From the NCBI GenBank assembly GCA_963930655.1, contig OZ005618.1, positions 8,020,001 to 8,084,000 of the forward strand: a stretch of DNA of 64,000 bases, read 5' to 3'. The DNA comes from Myrica gale. Taxonomy: Eukaryota > Streptophyta > Magnoliopsida > Fagales > Myricaceae. Positions 45,912 to 57,716 of the stretch are shown here, piece after piece (positions within the stretch are counted from its first letter, which is position 1; every line of letters starts with the position of its first letter). The notes under the pieces are model-generated. The model had not been told where the DNA came from and made no database searches. It saw only the letters and a program-made list of their open reading frames with translations. A program made the position numbers and the translations under genes.

Positions 45912-48149
45912 ATGGATCATAACTTTGCTAGATCGCCCAATTTCATAAACGGTATCGTTGATGATCATACCGTCTCGTACAATTCCCGTCGATTGCGGAG
46001 TCTTTTAAACCAGAACAAGTTTACTGTAGCCTCCACGGCAGAGCCATATGCTCCGTCGACCGCAGCTGGTTATAGCTTGAGCCCACCGTCTATTGGTAGG
46101 ACTCCGGTGAGAGACTCTTCCTCAGATGACAAAGAGTTCTCGGAAACGGTTCTCAAGTACATGAGCCAGATACTCATGGAAGAGGACATAGAGGACAAGG
46201 CCTCCATGTTTTACGACCCTTTGGGTCTCCACGCCACCGAGAGATCTTTTTATGACGCTCTCGGTCAGCAATACCCTGCTTTTCCCAACCACGGCCAACC
46301 GCCACCTCATGTCAATCGCAACGTCGAGAGCCCGGGTGATACCTTTTCTGTAGGTAGTAATGGTGATTATGGTACTAATAGCAGTTCTAGCACGAGCACA
46401 AGCAGTGACCCTCAGTGGCCCGCTTTCTCGCAAACTGATCCAACTGGCGACCCTCTCTTCCGGCGCAATTCGCAACTCAATGGTGGATCAAGCTTTCTGG
46501 CCAATCCCTCGAACAGCGTGACTAATATCGGTGACGGATTGGAGTTTTTGACTCAGAACTCTTTTACTAATACACTTTCTATAATGCAATTTAGGAGAGG
46601 GTTAGAGGAAGCTAGTAAGTTCCTTCCCAGGGGTAATCAGTTGGTTGGTAATTTGAACAGTAGCATGGTCTCTCCAGGATGGAAGGAAGAGGATCGGGAG
46701 GCAGAGAAGAGTGCGGGGGGGAGGAGGGGGAATTCAACGGATGGGTCTAGGGGAGGGAAGAATCACAAGAGGGATGATGTAGCTTTAGAAGAGAGGAGGA
46801 TTAATAAGCAGTCTGCGGTCTATGTGGAAGAGAGCGACTTAGTGGAGATGTTCGATGATGCGCTTTCTGCTCTGTGTGCTAACTATAGACGACTGCAGAT
46901 CGGTGAAGAAGGCAAGGCGTTGCCGACAAACGGGCAGCGACAAGGAGCTCATGGTGGGAAGAGTATTAGTGCTAAAAAACAGGGCAAGAAGAAGGATACA
47001 GTTGATTTGAATTCACTCTTGATGCTATGCGCACAAGCTGTCTCGGCGGGTGACAGTAAAACAGCTAATGAGTTACTGAGACAGATCAGTCAGCATTCTT
47101 CCCCCTTCGGTGATGGCTCTCAAAGGTTGGCCCACTTCTTTGCTAATGCTCTTGAGACACGCTTGGCTGGCACTGGCACCGGGACTCAGCTATTTTATAC
47201 CTCCCTAGCTTCCAAGAGGATCTCATCTCGTGAAATACTGAAAGCTTACAAAGCTCATTTTTCAGCCTGCCCTTTCCATAAGTTCTCGCTATCATTTGCT
47301 ATCAGGACGATATATAAAGTGGCAGAGAAAGCAACAAGTCTTCATCTTATCGACTTCGGTATTCAATATGGCTTCCAGTGGCCAATCCTGATCCAGAAAC
47401 TCTCCGATAGACCTGGTGGGCCTCCCAAGCTACGCATTACAGGGATAGATTTTCCCCAACCTGGATTCCACCCAACGGAGAGAATCGAGGAGACCGGTCG
47501 TCGGTTGGCAAAGTATTGCGAGCACCATGGTGTTCCTTTTGAGTACCATGCCATAGCTTCATGTGATTGGGAAACCATCCGAATTGAGGACCTCAAGCTT
47601 GATAGCCACGACACGCTTGCCGTGAACTGTTTGTACCGATTCAAGAACCTACGTGATGAGACAGTTGTGGAGGCCGACACAAAGGATGCAGTTTTGAAAT
47701 TAATTAGGAGGATGAATCCTGATGTTTTTGTTCATTCTATTGTTAATGGTTCCTTCAATGCCCCCTTCTTCCTCTCGAGGTTTCGAGAGGCACTCTTCCA
47801 CTACTCTGCAATGTACGATACACTAGATGTTACAATACCCCGAGAGAACCATCTGGAGAGGTTGACGTTTGAGAAAGAGTTCTATGGGAGGGAGATTATG
47901 AATGTTATAGCCTGCGAGGGCATAGAGAGGGTTGAGAGGCCAGAGACCTACAAGCAGTGGCAAGTCCGGACTTTGAGGGCTGGTTTCAGGCAGCTCCCTC
48001 TGGACAAAGAGCTCCTGAACCATTTCAAGTCTAGGATGAAGGAATTAATGTACCACAAGGATTTCGTACTTGACAAAGATAACCACTGGGTGCTTCAGGG
48101 ATGGAAGGGCCGGATTGTCTATGCTTCTTCTTGTTGGGTACCTGCATAA
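45912..48149 (+). CDS. GRAS-B: GRAS-family transcription regulator, LISCL subfamily
   Basis: A single exon encodes 745 residues from the ATG at 45912. The frame is open back to an ATG at 45879, but I prefer 45912 because MDHNFARSPNF aligns with the starts of GRAS-A (MDPGFAGLPHF) and GRAS-C. The N-terminus retains KYMSQILMEEDIEDKASMFY, TERSFYDALG and LEEASKFLP but lacks the segment matching residues 35-70 of GRAS-A. The GRAS domain starts near residue 365 (DLNSLLMLCAQAVSAGD). The VHIID motif reads LHLIDFGIQYGFQWP (from about 477), and the SAW end is WKGRIVYASSCWVPA. Compared with its neighbours it changes EEKSPRNAV to VEADTKDAV in PFYRE and adds one residue in KELMYHKDF, making it the most diverged of the three. 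A 5'-UTR intron is likely (donor about 45645, acceptor about 45823). Function by family: nuclear co-activator, possibly in stress or detoxification responses. Confidence 0.95.
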   Translation: MDHNFARSPNFINGIVDDHTVSYNSRRLRSLLNQNKFTVASTAEPYAPSTAAGYSLSPPSIGRTPVRDSSSDDKEFSETVLKYMSQILMEEDIEDKASMFYDPLGLHATERSFYDALGQQYPAFPNHGQPPPHVNRNVESPGDTFSVGSNGDYGTNSSSSTSTSSDPQWPAFSQTDPTGDPLFRRNSQLNGGSSFLANPSNSVTNIGDGLEFLTQNSFTNTLSIMQFRRGLEEASKFLPRGNQLVGNLNSSMVSPGWKEEDREAEKSAGGRRGNSTDGSRGGKNHKRDDVALEERRINKQSAVYVEESDLVEMFDDALSALCANYRRLQIGEEGKALPTNGQRQGAHGGKSISAKKQGKKKDTVDLNSLLMLCAQAVSAGDSKTANELLRQISQHSSPFGDGSQRLAHFFANALETRLAGTGTGTQLFYTSLASKRISSREILKAYKAHFSACPFHKFSLSFAIRTIYKVAEKATSLHLIDFGIQYGFQWPILIQKLSDRPGGPPKLRITGIDFPQPGFHPTERIEETGRRLAKYCEHHGVPFEYHAIASCDWETIRIEDLKLDSHDTLAVNCLYRFKNLRDETVVEADTKDAVLKLIRRMNPDVFVHSIVNGSFNAPFFLSRFREALFHYSAMYDTLDVTIPRENHLERLTFEKEFYGREIMNVIACEGIERVERPETYKQWQVRTLRAGFRQLPLDKELLNHFKSRMKELMYHKDFVLDKDNHWVLQGWKGRIVYASSCWVPA

Positions 48150-48511
48150 GAATCTTGGTCAGGACGTTTGTTAGAACTTGTAAAATTTTTAGAGCTCGCA
48201 GGCGATACAATGGTCAAAGGATTGTGCTCCTTTGTATCTTTTGATGTTTCATTTCTTCCTTTGACACATATTTCACCCTAAACTATGGACTTTGACATAT
48301 CGTAACCTCCAATGCCAATTTTTAGACATTTTACATATTCGGTCAAATCTTTTTTGTCTAAATATGAAAATACAAAAGGTAATTAAGCTTTACATTTCAT
48401 TAGTTCAAAAAATATATATAGTTTCCATTTAAAATATATCTGAATGACATATGTTTCTCCAGTTAAACATCTAATATTTCAGCACGGTTGTCTTGTGGGC
48501 TGGCCCTGGTT

Positions 48512-49100
48512 TTTTTTTTCTTCTAAGTAAACGTGGATTTCATTGCATAGGGAAGGACAATACAAGCATTGAATCCAGAAAAGGGCCAGAAACGTACATA
48601 TAGGGCACAAAGGCCTGTTACAACATTTTCAAAGGCCTGAAGGGCCATAAACCAGACGGCCTTAAAGCTAGGCCAAAAACCAACAGGCCAAAAGGGCCTC
48701 AATCAACTGGGTCAACAGACCCACACACCCAACCCGGATCCAAAAACCCGAGACACAACACCATTATGCCGAGAACGACGGATACCATCGCCAGAGGAGG
48801 AACCAAACCAGCACCTGCAACAAATTCATCCACAGAGTAGAAACTCGGCCAAAAGGGGAGCAAAATCATCCAGGCGCGTGGAGAGCCATGAGCCAGAGAT
48901 GCGCTGCAGAGCAGAGACGACGTTGAAGAGCTGGAGTCGCTGCAGTCGACCAAAGGGCGCGTGCTAGCTAGAAAATGCCCTGCCGTCTCTAAAAAATCTT
49001 CACCGTAGCTAAACCTGTGAAACGAAACCACCACACTTATTGAAAGCAGAAAAGCACAAAGAAACAACTCATGACCAACTGAAGGTCGGCCAAGAGGGGG
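48512..49100 (-). mobile_element. LINE 3' end, minus strand
   Basis: A poly-T run (about 48509-48519) on the plus strand is the A-tail. Behind it lies a region rich in ggccataaacc, ggccaaaagggcc and aaaaaatcttcaccgtagct, the style of plant L1 3' UTRs. The phrase after the poly-T (ctaagtaaacgtggatttca) recurs at about 6903. No intact coding remains. A hAT-like terminus follows directly. Confidence 0.5.
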
Positions 49101-49108
49101 CGGAGGGG

Positions 49109-50396
49109 CAGGGGTGGCTCCAGCTATAAACAAGGTAGGCGGTTGCTTAAGGCCCCCAATTAATTTTTTTTAATAGGTATATTTTAAAAAATATTTAATG
49201 ATAATGCCTCAAAATTTAATGTTAAAGCTATTTGTATAGAATTTTAGTTAATTAATTGTTATTCTATAAAGAGACATATTAAATCTTCTTGATAAAAGGA
49301 ACTATTAACTTTTCACTCGTCCATAAAGTCTCATTTATCAGAGCATCATCGACTCCATAAAGTCTAGTTAATTAATTTTTATTTTATAAAGATGCCTATT
49401 ATATCTCTTTGATTGAATGAACCATTAGCTCTTCACCTTTTTATTAAGTTTATGCATTCATGGATCAACCTATAACGCCTCTTTATTCAAAAGATATTAA
49501 TTGCAAATTGATTCAAATAAATTTCATAAAATCAATATCCTATAAAATCTCACACCTAATTCATTAATTTTTTTTTACCCTTACTTGACAAGCAAAAATA
49601 ATTCCTAACCATTTATACCATCTAATCTATTTAATATTTTTACAGTTGTATGCATTAATTAACAACTAAAAATCTATCTTTAAAATGACTTAATCTATAA
49701 ACCATTTTCCCAATTGAGAATATTTCGATAGGTTGTTAAGTACAAAAATTGTTTAAAACTTTTTAAGATCACTAGTAGTCATTAAAGTCCAGATGCTATT
49801 ATTCTAAATTTTTTTATTTTATGTTTTATTTGTTGTAGTTATCATTATTTGTATTGTGTTTTTTTTATTTAATTTAAAAAGTTGAAATCTTTGGATGATG
49901 ATGACTTGAAAAAATACTGTCTTGTACTTAAAAATGTTTTAAAACAGGAAGATCATGTTGATATTGATTGTTTATATTTGTTTTCAGAATTGAAAATGTT
50001 AAAAGAGATTTTAAAAATATAGACTAGCTTACCCTCCAACTAAATCATTAAATGATGTAAAAAGATTAGACTCTTTTCCAAATGTAAGTATTATTTATAA
50101 AATATTATTGACAATACTTGTTGCTTCTATAAAAGAAGTTTTTCGAAATTAAAACTAATAAAATCCTACTTAAGATCAACTATGCCGCAAAAAATTAAAT
50201 GGATTAACCATGTTATCAATTGAAAATGAAATATTAACAAATTTAGAATATAAACTTTGATAAGTAATTTTCATCTCAAAAAGTTAGAGAAATATATTTT
50301 AACTACATTTTTATTAATAGTTTATTTTTTAAATTATTATAAAAGACCCACTTTAAAGTTTCGCCTGAGGCCCAAGTTACCTTAAAGTCGCCCCTC
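49109..50396 (+). mobile_element. hAT (Tip100-like) element with decayed transposase dimerisation domain
   Basis: The left end caggggtggctccag and the right end (reverse complement gaggggcgactttaag) resemble Tip100 termini, but I find no matching 8-bp target duplication. From about 49881 to 50300 the plus strand retains pieces of the hAT C-terminal domain: LKSLDDDDLKKYC, DCLYLFSELKMLKEIL, FSKLKLIKSYLRSTM and then a trace of 'SIENE'. Stops and frame changes interrupt these (for example TAG after LKEILKI), and the catalytic region is absent. It is an old internal-deletion derivative. Confidence 0.72.
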
Positions 50397-51479
50397 CGAA
50401 CAAGAGGAGGAACTCCTCCCGTCGCCCAGAGGAGGGGAGGAAGCCACGGAGGGAGTTTAGAACGGAGTACCCTCTCTCTCTCTCTAGACTTCTCGAAAAG
50501 GTTCTGTTGCCGGCCATGGTTATTTTGTTGTCCAGAGCCTTCTTTTGTACTTCATTATTGAGTTTATTAAGGGAAAGACTAGCGAAAAGCACCACCCCCG
50601 ACAAATTTTGGCGTGCCCTCTCTATTTATCTCATTAGAAAAGGCTTTTTGACAAATCATGACCTTTGTATTGGTTAGGGGAAAGTCATCCGTTCATGGGA
50701 TATGTAATCATTAACCCATTATTAATAGACATTAATTTCCTGTTTTTGGATACTTTTGTCAATATGCTACTTCCACCCCCAATAATGAAGTAAAACTTTA
50801 CTTGTTACTTGAACTCCCTCTGTCACAAACAAATGCAAGATTTTCTCTTTAATTTATTATGTGAAGAAAAGTTCAAGATATTAGGCTTTCGCTTATTGCT
50901 GAAAGAGACAGAAATACACCTAAAGTTTTGGATATACACAAATGTACTTGACCAGTTACCCATACCACCAAAAGTTAACGGACAAAGCGGAACTTTTTAT
51001 TGAAAAGAAATAAAATAACTCATTATACTAAAATTAATTAATTTATAATACAAATGTATTCAAATATCAGGAAAAAAGTGTACTTTATCCCTCTAATTAA
51101 TTATCACTCGATTTTCAATGTATCTTTTGCAACTTCATTCTTTAAAATTGGTCCTTTAAACTATATATATTGTTTTTGTAATTTATCCTCTAAGTTAAGA
51201 TTTAACTATTATGATGGATAAGAAATAGCTCACATGTCCCAACCTCCATGGATAGATAGGGTTAGATTTTCACCAACGGAGCAAATAACAAAATTAATTT
51301 TTTATTTTAAAATAATCAATGAGATGATAGTTTGAGACATAAATTAAATGTAATTTTCTTCGAGTGAAAAAGAAACAAACAACTATTTTCTTCTCTTTCT
51401 CAGTTGATCATTGTCAACTGCGTGACTCAACTCGTGCTCATTTATCTCCCTTACAGCTAGCCAGGGAGATCTTCTCGTG
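50397..51479. other. No gene seen
   Basis: The first 250 bp are mixed in composition with a CT microsatellite at about 50470-50485; the rest is AT-rich. No domain-like frame is seen. Confidence 0.45.
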
Positions 51480-54400
51480 AGTAGTGTTGCACACACTAAC
51501 CCCACAACATGCATGAAGACGGCAATGGCCAACACAAGGCGGACAGTGGTGGTCTTAACCACCGGACTGAAAGTGTCACTAAACTCAATGCCGAGTTGCT
51601 GGTGGAACCCCTTAGCCACTAACCGGGCTTTGTAACGTTCCAAGGAACCATCGGCTTGTCGTTTCGTCTTAAAGATCCATCGACAACCAACTATATTCTT
51701 CGCAGAGGAAGGTGGTACAAGAGACCAAGTGTCATTTGGAAAGAAGTGCATGAAACTCGGATTCCATGGCACGACGCCATTCAGGAAAACGAGGAAGCCT
51801 CAATGACACAAGAGGGATCATCTGGAACCAAGTGAATAGCTGTGTGATGAGCTCGAGGAGGAGGCCATCGAACAGAGCCATCACAATACTGACTCGGTCA
51901 CAAGGAGTGTGTCTGGGACCGGGTAACCATATGGTGTCGAGACTATGGTATAGGGAGCTCAGGAGGTAAAACAGAGGATGGTAAAGTGGTGGAGCTCTAA
52001 GAGGAGGATGTAGTAGGGGCGGGAGATGGTACAGAGATCTCCGGGTGAGACAGAGGACCAGGAGGAGAGACACGAGGTGGCACAAGAGAACCAGGAAGAG
52101 GACAAGGTAAGGCGGACACGGGAGGAGGAGAATTGACCGAGGGGATTGGAGATGAGGACAGTTGGAAGGGAAATGATTGTTCATCAAACGAGACATCACG
52201 AGAAATATAGATACGACCAGTATACCTGTGTAGACACTGATACCCTTTGTGATCCAGGCTGTAGCCTAGAAAGATGCAGAGAGTTGAGCGGTAGTCCAGT
52301 TTGTGCTTGTTGAAAGGTTACTGGCCGAACCAAACACAGGCAAAAATTTGTAGTCGGGAGAGTGGCGAAATAGACACTCGAAGGGTGAACTGTGGTGGAG
52401 GACAGGTGAAGGGAGACAGTTTATGAGATAGACAGCAGTGGAAAATGCTTCAGGCCAGTATTCCTTAGGGACAGACCCATGAGCAAGTAAAGCGAGGCCA
52501 GTCTCGACGACATGGCGATGCTTACGCTCTACAGACCCCATCTGCTGATGAGCATAAGGACAGGAGAGGCGATGTTGAATATCATGCTTAGCAAAGAGAG
52601 GTTTAGAGCTTGAAATTCACCACCGCCATTGGATTGAAACTTCTTGACAGTAGTATTAAACTGACGTTCAACAAAACGTAAAAAGGCAACAAAAACACCT
52701 TTAACATCGGACTTACGGACAAGAGTAAAAATCCACGTAAAACGACTAAAATCATCAACAAAAGAAACGTAGTATTTAAAACCAAGTGTAGACAATATTG
52801 GGGATGGACCCCATACATCAGTAAAAACTAAATTCAGAGGAACAACGGATCTAGAGACAGTAGAGTAGTATGGAAGTCTGTGTGTCTTGGCTTGGGCACA
52901 AGCAGAGCATACGACATGGGCGGAAGATGCGGAGGAAGGAAGTTACTGAGAAGGAAGAACTTGACGAACAACGCGAAAGGCTGGATGACCAAGACGGGCG
53001 TGCCAATCTGTGAGGGAGGTGTGGTGAGCTTGTGGAGGAGTCGAATTAGGAAAGACATACAACCCATCACTAGTGCTACCTTGGAGAAGAGTGAGTTCCG
53101 TTTTGGTATCCTTCACAAAAAATGTATGTGAGTGAAATTGGAAGAAAACATTATTGTCCTCATAAAATTAGCGGACGAAGATCAGATTTTTGGTAATAGC
53201 AGGAACATGTAATAGACAGGGTAAGAGAAAACGATTATCAGACGGGGTAAAAACAGAAGGGCCAATGTGGTGGATGGGAAGCAGCTTACCATCACCTACC
53301 CGAAGCTGCTCTTCACCAGAATATTCATGAGACTAAAGATTAAGGTGAGAGAGTTCAGAGGTGATATGATTAGTGGCGGTAGTGTCTAGGTACCAGGCAA
53401 CATCTGAGGACGAGCCCGACGAACTGTAAAAGTCCATATGAGGAGGACGCTCCTGTTGATAAGCTTGATTAAAGCGATTGTTGCGAGTGAGCGCAGTGTG
53501 CACGAACTTGAAGCAAACTTGGCATGTGGGTCGGTTGTCAGGAGTGGGGAAAAATCAGGAGAATGGGCACGGCCAGAGCCGTGCCCACGGTGTCTACCAC
53601 CGCCACGAGTGTTGAAGGAGCGACCACCTTTCCCTGGAGAACGACCACCACGACCACCTTGGTTGGGAGACGAAGATTTAGTAGTAAGGTTGGCAGAGAG
53701 CTCCAACGAAGCGGAGGTGGAGGAGTGATGCTGCAGGCGAGATTCTTGAGACAGTAAATGACCAAAGAGTTGGTCAAGAGAGAGAGGTGCAAGCTGAGTA
53801 GTCACAGAAGTCACGAAAGATTCATAATCAGGACCTAGACCAGCAAGAAGATACGTGACCAACTCACTGGAACTAAAAACCTTCCCTGCAGCAGCAAGGG
53901 TGTCACAGAGATTTTTGAGCTTGGAGAAATAAGCCGTAGCTGAGTCCAAACCCTTCTTGAGGTTAGCCAATTGATATTGAAGTTGAACCAACCGAGCTTG
54001 GGACTGGGATTGAAAAAGACTCTCAAGAGACATCTAAACCTCGCGGGCAGTGGAGAAACTAACTACCTAAGCAATGAGAGGCTCAGTAAGGGAGGAGATG
54101 AGAGCACTAAGGTTATGTTTGTGTTGTAAATTTTTTGGTATTGAGTTTAGTGTTGGTATTGGGTTTAGTGAAAAAGTGAAGAGAGAGGTAATTTTATATT
54201 TTTTTATGGGAGATAGAGAGATTATATTGTAGTATTTTATTGGGAATTGGTGAAATATTTTGTGAAATATTTGGTGCAAACGCAGCCTAAGAATCATTTG
54301 ATCCTACTGAACCCAAGTGGAGTATTCAGGGTTGGGCGTGGAGTTAGAAAGCACGGGTGCAGGAGCAGAGGATGAGCCATCAACAAAGTGAAAAAAACGT

Positions 54401-54793
54401 TGGCCACATAGATAAGGGGTCATCTATGCACGCCATAGCAGGTAGTTTTCATGGGACAGTTTGACTGTAACAAGGTGAGGGAGAGAGGTAAGGGTGGAGG
54501 AGGGGGCCAGTGTTTTGTTCACAGGTGATTCAGGATTTGCCATTTGAAAAAGAAAGATAAAAGGACAACGTGAATCATATGACCTCTGATACCATAAAGA
54601 CGTTAGAAATTATGGAATAATCCTCCACATTATATTGCAATGTGTGTTGTACAGTTTATATAACATTCGTAAATGAGCCGATAATCTCGGTAACATAAAG
54701 AATGAAGAATAACAAAAATAGCAATCGTAACAGAATGCATAACCGAATAGAATTCTAGAAGACTCTAGATGAGACTATGCTGACGTGGTAACA
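51480..54793 (-). mobile_element. Ty1/Copia LTR retrotransposon, incomplete and broken, minus strand
   Basis: Read on the minus strand it has one LTR-like end (about 54600-54793), a primer site (TGGTATCAGAGG at about 54580-54591), gag (54.5-53.4 kb, including a basic glycine-rich tail), integrase (about 53.1-52.2 kb) and the first part of reverse transcriptase (near 51.5-51.8 kb). The rest of reverse transcriptase, RNase H and the second LTR are not present. The coding part has many breaks and is older-looking than the Copia at 37 kb. A Tourist-type MITE lies within the gag region. Confidence 0.88.
54111..54287 (-). mobile_element. Tourist-type MITE inserted in the Copia gag region
   Basis: Its 177 bp run from GGTTATGTTTGTG to CAAACGCAGCC, with TAA on both sides (54108-54110 and 54288-54290). 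The interior matches the copy at 18350 in the opposite orientation (gggtttagtgaaaaagtgaa, gagattatattgtagtattt). It is younger than the Copia element it interrupts. Confidence 0.85.
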
Positions 54794-55132
54794 CTCTCAA
54801 TCGGTGATGAGTTGGTTGGTGTACGTGGAGCTGATGATGATGTGCTAACACTGAAGCATTAAACAAAACAAAACCAAAGAGGCAACGAGCGAATCCAATG
54901 AGATGCGCTTGAGGTGAAAAAGGAAATGAAGGATGATCTTGGTGGTGACAGAAGCGCTTTTGATGAACCCAGTTGTTAAGAGTCTCGCGTGGATTTGCTT
55001 TACGTCGTTTAAAGTTTTGCACTTCGAGAGGACAATGAGAGTAGTGAGGGCCGAGTTACATGGATGGTATGAATTTATTCCAAGAAGCATGAACAAGAGG
55101 ATGTGATATAGTTGGCATTTTAGTAAATTAAA

Positions 55133-55932
55133 GGCTAAATTACTCCATACTTTCCTAGGGTGGGACCTTTTTCCAGTTTGGTGGTCAGGTTCGATTTTCT
55201 CTAAATCTATCCCTGGGTTTAGACTCATTCCCAAATAGATCATGCTGTCAAATTAGTGGACGGAAATGCATACGTGACAAACGGCTTACACGTAGAAAGG
55301 GATAGCTCGATTTTAAAAAACCTCACACAATTACAATATGACACGTGTCACTAAAATAAATAAAATTAAAAATATTTTAAAAAATTAAAAAATTAATTAA
55401 AAAACATAATTTGTTTTTTTTTTTAAAGGGAAAGGATCATATCGGTATCTATCCCGATGGAGGCCCCCTTCACCAGCCTCCGAGGGAAGTTTGGCCGCCC
55501 AGATATAAGCGGCTAGCGGAGGGAGGAAGAATCCCTTCTCCACAGTTGCGGGATGGGGGAGGTCCCCCAGCCGCCCCAGAGCACTGCCCAGGGGAGGTCC
55601 CCCAACAGCCCTAGATTTGGGCAGCCAGACTCCTCTGACGGCCGATGGAGGCTCCACTGGGAAAGGATTGGATCGATCCGATTCTTTCCCATTTTTTTAA
55701 AAAAAATTAATTATATTTTTTTATTTTACTGACATGTGTCACATTGTGATTGACATAATTTTTAAAAAAATCTAGCTGTCTATTTTCACATGTGCATTTC
55801 CGTCCACTAAGTTGATGACATGATCTATTTGGGAATGAGTCCAAACCTCAGGGATATATTTAGGGAAAATCAAATCCTGAGGACCAAACTGGAAAAAAGT
55901 CAAACCCTAGGGTCATAGGGAGCAATTTAGCC
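55133..55932. mobile_element. MULE-type foldback element with perfect 9-bp target duplication
   Basis: The ends are ggctaaattactccatactt and, from the other side, ggctaaattgctccctatga, and the arms pair over about 270 bp. TAAATTAAA flanks both sides (55124-55132 and 55933-55941). The centre (about 55430-55680) is GC-rich and has its own smaller inverted symmetry (gggaaaggatcatatcggta against gatcgatccgattctttccc). No transposase is present; the centre could be captured DNA. Confidence 0.88.
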
Positions 55933-55941
55933 TAAATTAAA

Positions 55942-56535
55942 CCAGCTGTGAGTTACGCGGCAAGAAAGGTCAGAAAAATAGCTGAGTCTAGTCAGCAAAT
56001 AAAACATGTGTCTCCATTTAATTGGGAGTGACATGGTCACCTTGGTCTATCTCATCAATGGAATGTTGCCGAAGGGTATAACGGGAAAAGAAGTATACCA
56101 GAGTGATGACAGGATAACAAAATTTACCTTGGGGTATTCTTGAGAAAACGTTAAACTCCTGGCTACACGCATGTTATTTAAGGCTTATAATAAACATAAA
56201 ACATTCACTCAAATTATTATTTTTTTTCACTTTTTCACCAACTTTTATAACATTTATCTTTTGTCTAAAAATCTAGTAAAACTCTAATCTATCTCAATTT
56301 TTTAAGACATTCTTAAAATATCTCTAAAATCTTGGTTTAGAAATTTTTCTCACAATCATTCTTTCACAAGAAGCCAACAATATTTTTTTTATAAAACTTC
56401 AACTACCTAATCTGTGCAAAACCATACAAAGTGACAACTCTAATTTAAAAATAAAAGTCAACATTTTAAAGTTGACCACATCATTTAATGAGGTGTGAAA
56501 ACAAAATAACGTGGCTTATTCTTAACTTAACTCGA
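55942..56535. other. AT-rich stretch with no gene seen
   Basis: No coding, RNA or repeat-end signal recognised. Confidence 0.45.
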
Positions 56536-56725
56536 CTCCGTTTGCACACTAAAATTATACTCATCCTAAAATTTTAACATAATAAAAAATTACAATATAA
56601 TCTTTCTCCCATCAAATCACTACTTTTTACTACATAAAATATAAAAAATTACCTCTCTTCACTTTTTCATCAATCTTAATACCTAAAATTTTAACAACCC
56701 TAAAATTTTACTTCTCAAACACACC
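56536..56725. mobile_element. Diverged Tourist-type MITE
   Basis: It shares cctaaaattttaacat, ttacaatataatctt, aaaaattacctctcttcact and caaacacacc with the copy at 18350. The left end (ctccgtttgcacac) is altered and no clean target duplication remains. Confidence 0.6.
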
Positions 56726-57099
56726 AATAACGTGTTCAGTTTTAAAACCTTAGATTTATATTTTTAAATCATAATTATCGCTTTACATAATTTATCTCTA
56801 CATAAAATAAACCTAAGTGACTATAATGGTGGCCGGACTTATCCATTACATGATTTATTATAATTGACTTTTGTTCTCGAGACCATGGACCCGAACATGT
56901 CGTGGTTCTAAATAGACAACTTGCTCCTTGAGATTGGTATAATTAAAAGGGATAAAGAGAGAGGCTTGGCGCCCAAGCAGCTCGAGGAACCGGTCGCTTT
57001 CAAGGTTAACGGTGGCGTTCCGTAGTCTGAGCACGTTAAAGCACAAAATTAGCAATTGTGTGCTTTCACAATACGCGAAAAACGAACACGTGTTCCTAA

Positions 57100-57363
57100 T
57101 AAGTTAATGCGACGGTGCGACGGTGCGACGGCGACGTTTTGAGGCATTGTCTTGGGTCTCGTTGAACAGAACCTGTTTAGCTAGAACGGCGCAAAACAGG
57201 ACAGGATAACCTCTGTTTTCGCCTCCCAGCCGTAAGTTAATGCGACGGTGCGACGGTGACGTTTTGAGGCATTGTCTTGGGTCTCGTTGAACAGAACCTG
57301 TTTAGCTAGAACGGCGCAAAACAGGACTGGATAAGTATAACCTCTGTTTTCGCCTCCCAGCCG
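57100..57363. repeat. Tandem duplication, two units of 133 and 131 bp
   Basis: Unit 1 (57100-57232) and unit 2 (57233-57363) are almost identical. Each starts taagttaatgcgacggtgcg and ends cgcctcccagccg. They differ by one gacggtgc repeat and a few inserted bases (aagtat) in unit 2. The low divergence implies a recent event. No gene is recognised in the unit. Confidence 0.92.
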
Positions 57364-57538
57364 ACAGCCAGGAGTTTTTACTTTTTTTTAACAGTGAGTT
57401 TGTTTTTAAAATTTTGTGTTGATATTAAAAAAAGGTGATAATAAAATTATTAAATTAGTGATAAAAATAAGAATAACAATAAAAAATTAAAATATATTTG
57501 ATAAAAGTAATTTTTTTATAAAACAAATACTGTTGTAA

Positions 57539-57716
57539 GTTCTGTTTGTTTTACTGAAAATTTAACATTTTAAAATTTTAACATAGTAAAATAATTACAA
57601 TATAATCTCTCTATTTCTATCAAATTAATAATTTATATTATAATAAATATAAAAAAATTTATTCAAATCCTCTCTTTACATCTTCACCAATTTATATATT
57701 TACTCAAACACACCCC
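57539..57716. mobile_element. Tourist-type MITE with TAA target duplication
   Basis: It runs from gttctgtttg to tcaaacacacccc with TAA at 57536-57538 and 57717-57719. The interior carries ttacaatataatctctcta and a degraded form of the family core. Confidence 0.68.
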
